64,000 bases of DNA from Heterodera schachtii. Lineage: Eukaryota > Nematoda > Chromadorea > Rhabditida > Heteroderidae. Shown here piece by piece: positions 55,600 to 64,000 of this stretch. The stretch covers positions 1,897,660-1,961,659 of the forward strand of contig SIJG01000010.1 of NCBI GenBank assembly GCA_023374025.1, in the 5' to 3' direction. The stretch's first letter is position 1, and each line of letters opens with the position of its first letter. A model generated the notes under the pieces. The model was not told the origin of the DNA and did no database searches. It saw nothing but the letters and a program-made list of their open reading frames with translations. The translations under genes and the position numbers were made by a program.

Positions 55600-56630
55600 A
55601 AGATCATCCCCTCAGAGGCAAAAACATAAAATAAATTGATGCTAATTTATGGTTGTGGCGGCGGGGGGGGGGGGAGGAGGGCGTCTTTTTGCTCTGCCGC
55701 CGGTCGGCCACGCCAAATTCACCGGGGCCCGTCGATGGCCCAATATTTTGAGGCCCTTGCAAAATTCAAATCCCGGGAAATGGAAATCGGCCACATGGTG
55801 ACCCCCTAATGTGACCCAAATCCATCGCACGGTCAGTGATCAGCCCGTTTTTGATTGGAGAATTTGGAAATCGGAATTCCAATGCCAAAGATGTGTTTTT
55901 CGGCCGCGAGCAAAGATATGATATGGAGAGAAATCCCCAAAATTCCCCCATGCTTAGAATTTCTATTTTGCCTTGAAAAAACTTGGCATTTGCAGCGTAA
56001 ATTTAAAAACTTAGCCGCGTTTTTGGGTTTTGATGATAGAAACCGTGCCAGAGACGAGGAATTTCGGACTCATTAGTAGCAAGCAGCTCATCACATTCAT
56101 TAAATCATCCCCTCTGGGAAATTCATAAAATAAATTGGTGCTATTATGGCTTGAGCTTCGGGGGGTTCATTTGACTCCCCCCCCCCATCTCGCCCCGTCG
56201 TCCATGCCAAATTCACCGGGCCCGGTGGGCGGCCAAGTGGCCACAGACCAGCAGCAAAGATATGACATGGTGAGCAAATCTCCAAATCCCCCCCCCCCCC
56301 CCGAAGTTCAGGGTTTCTATTTTGCCCTGGAAAATATGGCATTTGCTGCGTTTTTTTTTAAATTTAGCCTCTTTTTGGGCTTTGGTGATTGAAACCCAGG
56401 GGCAGAAATGAGGGATTTTGGACATCAATGGTGACAGCTGATCACACGCACTAAAATCCTCCCCCTCGGGGGGTTTTGCCATGGAAACATGGCATTTGCC
56501 GCGTTTTTTTTAATTTAGACCCATTTTCAAGTTTGGTGATGGAAACCCTGGGGCAGAGATGTGGGATTTTGGGAAGTTGGCCTCATCAATGGTGGCAGCT
56601 CATCACACTCATTTACCCCCTCGCGCCGGC
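55600..56630. repeat. Diverged triplication upstream of papilin
   Basis: Three partial copies share, in order, CATCCCCTC, AAATAAATTG, a G or C run, GCCAAATTCACCGGG, AAAGATATGA, TATTTTGCC, TGGCATTTGC and GAAACC..GGGGCAGA. Boundaries are approximately 55600-56100, 56100-56450 and 56455-56630 (third copy truncated). No frame is conserved between copies, so this is not a coding duplication. Confidence 0.6.
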
Positions 56631-56639
56631 GTCGGGGGG

Positions 56640-58080
56640 AGAGCGGCGGAGGCCCAACAAATGTTTATGACCTTTGGTGATTTGGTGGGGGGAAATTGTG
56701 TGATATTTTTGCGGTGGTTGTATAGGAGGATCTCAATCTCATTGAGGCTATGTGTGTTTATTGCTTCTATACTCTTCTGAGGCTTTTCAAATAAATTTTT
56801 GGGGCGAGGGAGGGAAAAGTGAGGCGAAGCGCCCGGGGGGACATCCCACCAATGTGACAAATACTAATGGGGGTGGGGGGGGGGGAAGAAGGGGTCACAT
56901 CAGCAGAGCAGAGCAACAGAGCAAAAGGCTGCCCCCGCCCCGGGGGCAACGGAGGGATTGGGCGGGGGAGGGATCAAATAAACATAAATCACACACACAT
57001 CCCAGGGGCCAGCAGCAGCCCCCGGGGCGACGGGTGGGGGACACACAGAGGCCAGGCCATCAGCCCCAGGCCCCTTGGCCATTGGAAATGTGAACGGGGA
57101 GAAGGACCGGCGGGCCGGGCCGGCCCGGGATGGAACGGGACACCGCCGCCGCCACACATTGATGAGTCATCGTTTTGTCGTCGTTGTCGCCGTTGGCCGG
57201 ACCAATCCGTCGGGACGGGAGCCGGACGCAACCTCCTTGAGCATCAGCAGCACATTGGAAGACTAGCGACCATTGGGCCGGATGATGGACGCACACGGAC
57301 GTATGAATACGTAGGGATGAAGCTGGTGGGTTAGCTTCTCCCGGCTAATGGTTGATTGGACGAGGGAACGGATGGCATGATTTGAAAAGGTGGGGGAGAT
57401 AAGGGGGGGGGGGGGCGGGACAGGAGAAAACGGGGAAAGAATTGAACGGCGGACCCAAACACATACCGAGGTAAAGCATAGAAGACACAGCCAACGGCCC
57501 TGCCAAATTATTGGGGGCCGAGGCAATGCTGCTGGTTCAACGTTGGCACTAAAGCCCGGACGGGATCGGGATCCCGCCGGAGTTTTGTCGGGTTCCGGTC
57601 CCTGTTATTCCGCTCCCCCATTTGGCCAAAACGTTCACTTTGTCCCAGCAAATAAAAAAAATGCAAAAAATTGGATTGGAGAGATTGGACGCCGGAGGGC
57701 GAGGAGGGTAAAATGGATGAATTGAATGGATGAATGAATGTGGCCAATGGTGGGAAAATGGACGGACGGACGGAGAATTTTGGGTCACCAGAAGAAGAAG
57801 CAGAAGCAGAGGAAGAAGATGGTGATGTGGTGAATTTGGAGACCAGCAGCAGAGGGGAGCACAAAATGGATGAATAAATTGGGTTGGGGGAGGACGTCGA
57901 TTTGAAGCGTTTCGTCCGTCCCCCCGGGGCCAACTGTTGTCGCCGCTGCACCCGCCAGGAGAGAGGCCAAAGAATAATTTTTGGGGACCCAACAAAACAC
58001 TTTGGGAGAGGGGAAGGGGCAAAATGTGTGAAAATGGTTATTTGGTGAATTAATTATGCCATAGTTGAGAGATTTCACAA
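56640..58080. other. G-rich non-coding spacer
   Basis: G- and C-run-rich sequence with long open frames in several phases but no splice-consistent exon, no start context and no conserved domain. A fragment near 57550-57600 (TAAAGCCCGGACGGGATC onward) looks like a broken relative of the TAGAGCCCGG miniature elements. Confidence 0.4.
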
Positions 58081-58085
58081 TTTTG

Positions 58086-58575
58086 GGCGATCACATGTTC
58101 CTGACTTTGATCTCAGCAAAGCAAATTCAATTGGTTTGATGATTTTAGAGTGAGTGATCAGTGCTTGAAAAGTGATCAAAGAGAATTTAAAAGTGATTGT
58201 GCATTAGAGTTTTTAGTGTTCAGATAAGTGATCGGAGACTTAGTCCGTGACCAAAAAGACTTAGAAATAAAGTGATTTTGATCATACTGTTTGAAATGAT
58301 CAGAGTAAGAATCGGAGAGCACCAAGCCGCGACTAAAACTGATTTTTCATTGATCAGAGCATCAGCATCATACATACTGATTAAACAATAAAAAGTTATA
58401 GTGATCTGAGTCTGCGATGTAAGTGACCGGAGACTGGTCTAAGTTTTTGTGTGATCGGAGTGCTTATTGTGATCAGAGAAGTGATCGGCGCCTTAAAACC
58501 GGCCAAAATGATTTCAAATCGGTCAAAGAATTAAAATTCATGATTGATTTTGGATCTGATCAAAATATTATAACA
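58086..58575. repeat. TGATCA-rich degenerate array
   Basis: About fifteen GTGATCA / GTGATCGGAG / TGATCAGAG units at irregular 20-40-bp spacing. It is the densest of many such stretches in the window. No coding content. Confidence 0.6.
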
Positions 58576-58599
58576 ATGCAAAAAAAAATGTTCATTTTA

Positions 58600-59840
58600 A
58601 AACATTAATAAAAAAAAAATGACTTAAATTTTTGCGTCCTCCTTATCTTTCTTTTGATCTTCTTCTTGGCTCTGCTTCCGTTCATATTTTTATTTCGCAT
58701 TATTTAATTGAAAATTAAATAAATAATTTAAAATTGTTTATAAACATTTATTTACATAAATTTATTTCGTTTAACAGGCCATCCTGGAATGAATATTCTT
58801 TAATTTTCATATTAATGCACCTTAATTTATTCCATTCCATCAGCAGTTGGATGAGGAGAACCATAATAAAAGAACGGTCGGCCATTTAAATGAATAATAA
58901 ATTTAATTTTAAATTTAATAAATTATTTTAATTAATTTTAATTTTTTGAAATTGTATCATTGCTTCATATTACTTCTAAACAGTTGTTCAACAACAAATA
59001 CAAAGCTCACGAATATTGCTCCCCAATAAATTCATTCAAATTTTATTTTTAATTTTAAAATTTATGACATAATAAAATTTTAATTTAAAATCCAATAAAA
59101 CATTGGCATTCATTCATTTCTTTTGTGCCACCCTTTTTTGTGCCATTTTTCATTTCTAATTCTTACATGACTTTGCCATATAATACATTATATAATTTGT
59201 TGATTTCCCATGAGAACAAAAACGTTGGTTTAATATGCATGACATTTGCTGGAAAAAAAGTCGGAAGGAAAACGAACGGAAAAAGCCATGAAAAATTTTT
59301 AATTAAAAATAATTAAAAATTGATGTAAAAAAGTCATTTTAAATAAAAATGTAAAATAAGAAGTTTAAAAATTTTTTGAGGAAGAAATATTAAAGAAGAT
59401 AATAATAATTATTATTATTTAATTTTAAAATTGTAAAATTTATTTGATAATTAATTAATTCGTCAATAAATTAATTAATTGTCAAATTTTATTTAATTAG
59501 TTAATTATAATTGTCAATTTTTATTTAATTAGTTAATTAATTAATTGACCAAAAAAGTAATTATTGCTTAATCGTAAAATTTTATTTAATTATTATTTAT
59601 TAGCCAATTATATTATAATTGTAAAATTTTATTTCATAAATTTATTAATCCGTCAATAAAAATTTTATTTAATTATTAATTAATTTGTTAATTATTAGTA
59701 AAAAAAATTTAAATAAATTAAAAAGCAGAAAAAATTGGCTTTAAATTATCGCAACTTTGAAGTCTGGTCACAAAGTTGGCTCTAAATTAGCTAATTTTGA
59801 AAAAAATAGTTTTAACCTTTAAATTTTTATTCATCAAATG
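58600..59840. other. Very AT-rich spacer
   Basis: More than a kilobase of AT-rich sequence with repeated TTAATTAATT, TTTATTTAATT and AATTAATT. No exon or element with clear ends was recognised. Confidence 0.5.
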
Positions 59841-60179
59841 GCATTTGCCGTTTTGGCGAAAAAAATAAAAACTGTTTTGCCAAATGAGCGTAACAAAATC
59901 AAATTGACGGGCATTTCCCCCCCCCCCCCCCACCCTTTTAAAGTGCCGTTGTGACGGGGGTCAGACGTAAAGGCAAAAAAGTGCAGGAAATGAATGAGGA
60001 AAAGCCGTTCATCGATTCCGTTTTTTGTGCTCGGAGGCGTCAAATTTTGTTTTTCACTTTTCCTCCGCTATTTCCTTGTTGTCTTTTTCTTTTCTTCTCT
60101 AACCTTTTTCCATTTGTTTCCATCTTTTCTTCTCTGTCATTCCATATTATTTTCCTCCTCTTTATTATCCTCCATTTCA

Positions 60180-60447
60180 TTTCACTGTCTCCATCTCTCT
60201 CTCTCTTTCTCTCTATCTATCTCTCGTTTGGCATTCTCTCATTTCTCCTCTGATTGTCTTCTCTCAGTCTCTGTCACTCTTTTTACCTCTTTTCTTCTCC
60301 ATCTCTCTGTCTCTATCCTTTTCTCTCTCCGTCTGCCTCGTTTCCAATTCCTCTCCATTATGATTTCTCTGTCTCACAGTTCCCTCAACAATCTCTCGCA
60401 TTTACCATCCACTCTCTCTTTCTCTCCTCTCTCTCTCTCCTCTCTCT

Positions 60448-60485
<38 letters not shown>

Positions 60486-60530
60486 TCACTCTCTCTCTCT
60501 CTCTCTTTCCCTCACTCACTCTCCATTCTC
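60180..60530. repeat. CT microsatellite
   Basis: A long pyrimidine-rich tract of TCTCTC with interspersed TTTCTC and CACTCTC. It creates long Ser/Leu-rich frames with no biological support. Confidence 0.9.
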
Positions 60531-60539
60531 TTCCCTTGC

Positions 60540-62810
60540 CCCTTATTTCTCCCAACATTTTTTCCCCTTTATGGCCACATACATTTACACTCGGCCATAC
60601 ATACACACCCAAAACCCATTTCAATGGCTCACCAGCACCAGCACAACAATGACGTCCTCCTAGCCTGGCTGACGAGCGCGCTCTTCCGTCCGTGCGCCCG
60701 CCCCGCTTTGTCTCGCTCAATCTTTGCATTGCCCCGCCATTCGTCCCCCGCGGCATCGTCCGTCGGTCGGCGCCGGGCGCTCCCCCCCCCCCCTCCCCCT
60801 CGGTGCCATCGCCACCACCACCAGCACCAAGAAGCAGCAAAAATGGCACACAAAAAAGGGGGGTGGGCGGGGGGGGGGCGGGGAGGCAAAAGCGGGCACT
60901 CCCCCGGAGGGGGTGGGGCGAATGGCACACACACAAAAAAAGGGGGGGGCGGGAGGGGAACAAAAAGCCTATCAATATCGCAATTTACCAAAGTGTTGTT
61001 GTGCCTTCTCTCCCGCCCTCCGCTTGCGGCGGCTTGCATCCGCTTTACCTCGCCCGTGCCGTCCCTGGAATCCGTCCCGTGCCCAAAATGGGCTTTCTCT
61101 CCTTTCCCCTTCTCCTGACACCTATGTACACAATTTTCGCCGGTGTTCGGTTGTCCATTCCCCGTTCACACCATTCTTAGCCCAATTTCTGTCGTTCCGT
61201 CCGTTTTGGCACGGACACAGACGCGGCACGCGCTTGCCAAAACGCGGGGCGCTAAGCGGGGGCTGGCGGCCCCCGGAATTCATCAAACATTAATGAACAA
61301 CGCCAGGACGAGACGACGGGGAAAGGTACCGGCATGGGCACGGGTGGGTGCCGGCCGACGGACAACAGCAAAATGAATGGGTTGGTTGCCTGTGCCGGTG
61401 CCATAATGGGCGGCGGCGCTGCGCCTAAAAAAACCTAATTACACACCTCGTTTCACTAATTGTCTATTCATGGATTTTTGCTTTATCCCTTCACTGCTGT
61501 CCCTAAATTCCCTCTCGAAGGCATTTTTCTGAGAATGTTGGTTTTCGTGCAATGGAAATTGTCGAGACTCGAGCTGTAGCGAGTCAATTCGGGAATTGAT
61601 CCCGAGTTTTTGAGTCGCTGAGAATTGTGGCCATATTTTCTCTGTTCACCTGCTGATCCATTGAAATTTGCTAATTAGGCTCATTTGTGCCATAAATTTA
61701 AAAAATTTCTCTTCCGATTTATTTAAATATGCCATTTGTCGGTTTTTTCAAAAATTGAAAATTCTCTTCCGATTTATTTAAATGTGCCATTTGCAGTTTA
61801 TTTTTCATTATGTGCATTAATTTTAGTATGAATTTTACAATTCCAAAAATATTTTATCAGTAGCGAATTCACATGTTTGGTTGGTTTTTGGACTGGAATT
61901 CTAATTTTTCAATTTACTGGAGATTTTTTAGGCATTGGAATTTCAATTTTCCTACAAAATTTTAGGCATTTAGGCAAATTTTTATGTTCCAATTAGCAGT
62001 GATTGTGCATTTTGAATTTTTATATTCTCGTAAGAATTATTTTGGTTTTCTCACATGAAAAAATTTAACAAAATGCCATAATTTTGTGGAGCTGCCACTT
62101 TGGCATTTTGAATTGGCAGGTGAAAATTTAAAAAAACGACCATTTATTCCAAAAATAAAACCAACGAACGTCAGTCACAACACTAAATTTTATTTAATAT
62201 GTATTTATTTCTGCCATTTCATTTTTTTTCTCTTTTATTTTTTCAATTGTAAATTTAAAAAAAACATAAAAAAGATTAGCCAAAACCCCGAAAATGCCAA
62301 AATATGGATTAAAAACTGCCAAAATGTTTTCTAAAAAGCATCCAATTGACGTCAAGACAAAATTTAGAAAAATGTCTGTTGATCACGAAAATTCTCAATT
62401 TGTGCCTTTAAATCGAATTTTAAAATAAGCCTAAATACATATTAAAATTTTCGAGAATTTGCTTAAAACCCAAGCCATGGATTCAAAATTGGACCAAAAT
62501 TGGAATCCTCCTGCTACATTTAAACGTGACTCATTCATTCATCTTGGCCATTGTAAAAGTGCACTCCATTTTTTGCCAAAATTCCAACAAAATTCCACAA
62601 ATTAAATTTTATTGCACACCCAACACATTCATTACCCGTCCCCAGTTTTTATCAATAAATGATAAATCATTAAAAATATTTGATTAGCCTTTTTATCAGC
62701 AGCAGCACTCACACATTCTCATTATTAATCATTAATTAGTTAATTAATTATTTAATTAGTTAATTAATTGGCTATTTGTGCTGATTGCTCTGCTGTTCTG
62801 CTGCTGTGCC
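60540..62810. other. Spacer upstream of the right-edge genes, no supported feature
   Basis: 60540-61430 is GC-rich with G and C runs and open frames in every phase. 61440-62810 is AT-rich with repeated TGCCATTT and AAAATTT words. I found no exon with matching splice signals on either strand and no element with clear ends. Confidence 0.4.
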
Positions 62811-62814
62811 CAAA

Positions 62815-63422
62815 ATGCTCGGCTGTTCTTCCAGCAGCGATGACGACGACGATTTTGGGCCAACCGCTGCTTCTGCAGCAGCAGAAAATGCAGCAGCACC
62901 GGATGTGAGGAGAAAGAAAGATTTTAAATTACTAAAATAATTAAAATGAAAATTAATTTTAAATTTCAATTTAAAAATGGGTATTTTATAAGAAATGAGG
63001 TTGAAATTTTTAGAGTGGGAAGACAGACTAGCATCGGATGTGAGAAGAAATTTTGAAATTATTAAAACAATTTAAATGGGAAATTATTTTTAAATTTGAA
63101 TTAAAAAGTGGGAAAATAGGAATTAAATGTTCAGTTTAAAAATGGGTAATTTAGAGTTACAATAAGTAATTTGGCTGAGATAGAAGCATTTATTTTGAAA
63201 GAATCAATGAGCTAAAATTTATTTTAAAAATTAATAAATTTAATGAAAAAATATTTTTGTAAATAAAATAAAATTTATAAATTTACTAAAAATAATTCTT
63301 TAAATAAATTAATATTTTTTTATAATATTTCTATTAATTTAATTTAATTAATTTTTCTTATTCAAATTTTTTTACAGCAGCAGCAAGACAAATGCAAAAA
63401 AGAAAAAAAAAGAAAAATCTGA
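62815..63422 (+). CDS. Possible two-exon gene for a 44-residue acidic/basic peptide
   Basis: Exon 1 (62815-62904) starts MLGCSSSDDDDDFGPTAA, continues Ala-rich and ends in a GTGAGG donor. Exon 2 (63378-63422) follows a TTTTTTTACAG acceptor in phase, reads QQQDKCKKEKKRKI and stops, with AATAAA overlapping the next bases at 63423-63428. The N-terminal half is acidic and the C-terminal half basic, like a nuclear-localisation segment. It may instead be the 5' end of a longer nuclear protein gene with a different second exon. No family is recognised. Confidence 0.4.
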
Positions 63423-63622
63423 ATAAAATAATAAATAATTGATTCATTTTATTCACTTTAATAATATTTTATTCAGTGTCTAAAAAATTAAAATTGGAAA
63501 AATAATTAATTATTGTTAAAAATACTTTAAAAAATCCATTTAAAAAAAATTGAAATTTAATATTTTTCCATTTATTTTTTAATAATTTAATTTTATTAAA
63601 AAATATGCCTTTCCAATAAAAG

Positions 63623-63976
63623 GTGCGTACCACCGCCTTTCTGCACCATTTGCACCAGCGGCGGACCGCGAGTCCGCGACCGGACTCGCCGGTGTCCTCC
63701 GACCACAGCATGTCCGCCGTGTCGTCCATCCAACGCTGCGACAGTCGGCGCCGCGTCGGCACACCGACGGCGGCGGCTTACCAACAGTCGTCGCTGCAGC
63801 ACAACACGGCCGGCAACACAAAGCGGTCGTTCCGGAGGCCGGGCGGCAGCGGCGTCAGCGCGCTGGCGGCGTCCAATGCGGGCGGTGGCGGTGGCACGCG
63901 GCCTGGCACACCGCGCAAGGCGAGTGCCAATGCGGGCAAAGTGATCGGGAAATTTTTGCCATTAGATGAAATAATG
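63623..63976 (+). CDS. Internal exon of an unrecognised gene running off the right edge
   Basis: About 118 codons, open and GC-rich unlike the surrounding AT-rich sequence, follow a weak AAAAG acceptor and end at ATG|GTAGGG. The protein is Ser/Arg/Gly-rich with several proline-directed sites (ASPRPDSPVSSDH, RRVGTPTAA, TRPGTPRKAS), so probably disordered and possibly phosphorylated. It ends with a more ordered GKVIGKFLPLDEIM. The rest of the gene lies beyond the window, and its 5' exon may be the acidic exon at 62815. Confidence 0.5.
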
Positions 63977-64000
63977 GTAGGGAGATGCTCTTGATCAGTT

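Noticed and set aside
56752..57526. Overlapping long frames in the G-rich spacer
   Set aside because: No splice signals, domains or consistent strand. Open frames are expected at this base composition.
59994..61118. 374-codon plus-strand open frame
   Set aside because: It is largely translated CT microsatellite and G/C-run sequence (Ser/Leu then Pro/Gly), with overlapping long frames in other phases and no domain.

Overview
This is nuclear DNA of a nematode, most likely a cyst nematode (Heterodera/Globodera type). The evidence is very short coding exons with clean GT-AG junctions, a few GC-AG introns (a known oddity of cyst nematodes), introns crowded with small inverted-repeat elements, and two metazoan extracellular genes. 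No bacterial-type operon, rRNA, convincing tRNA or CRISPR array was seen.

Layout. (1) About 636-20392, + strand: the 3' part of a large non-classical cadherin gene. I could place 31 exons, covering calcium-binding ectodomain repeats, Ser/Thr-rich linkers, one transmembrane helix and a low-complexity cytoplasmic tail. Its 5' end lies left of the window. (2) 20393-26297: a repeat-rich spacer with a possible small three-exon gene, two hAT-type elements (one with a decayed transposase C-terminus) and nested miniature elements. (3) 26371-54423, - strand: a complete-looking papilin/MIG-6-type secreted matrix gene of about 44 exons. It encodes, in order, a signal peptide, thrombospondin type 1 repeat (TSP1), ADAMTS cysteine-rich and spacer modules, six more TSP1 repeats, eleven [FYW]GCC modules, nine Kunitz domains, one Ig domain and a terminal PLAC domain. 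(4) 28455-33606: an intact Ty3/Gypsy LTR retrotransposon in the same orientation, inside a GC-AG intron of papilin, with LTRs that look identical and a 5-bp target duplication. (5) 54424-62814: the papilin upstream region, with paired homeodomain-type palindromes, a decayed triplication, a TGATCA-rich stretch and a CT microsatellite. (6) 62815-end: a possible tiny two-exon gene and the first visible exon of an unrecognised gene running off the right edge.

The cadherin and papilin genes converge tail to tail. Both products act outside the cell, in adhesion and basement membrane, but nothing in the sequence shows that they are co-regulated.

Main discoveries: miniature elements with perfect 8-bp target duplications and simple-sequence cores, one of which has duplicated a cadherin 5' splice site; another inverted-repeat element whose right end forms a cadherin 3' splice site; a very young retrotransposon 13 nt from a GC splice donor; and four single-base homopolymer length errors inside otherwise perfectly phased exons, which probably reflect assembly mistakes rather than gene decay.
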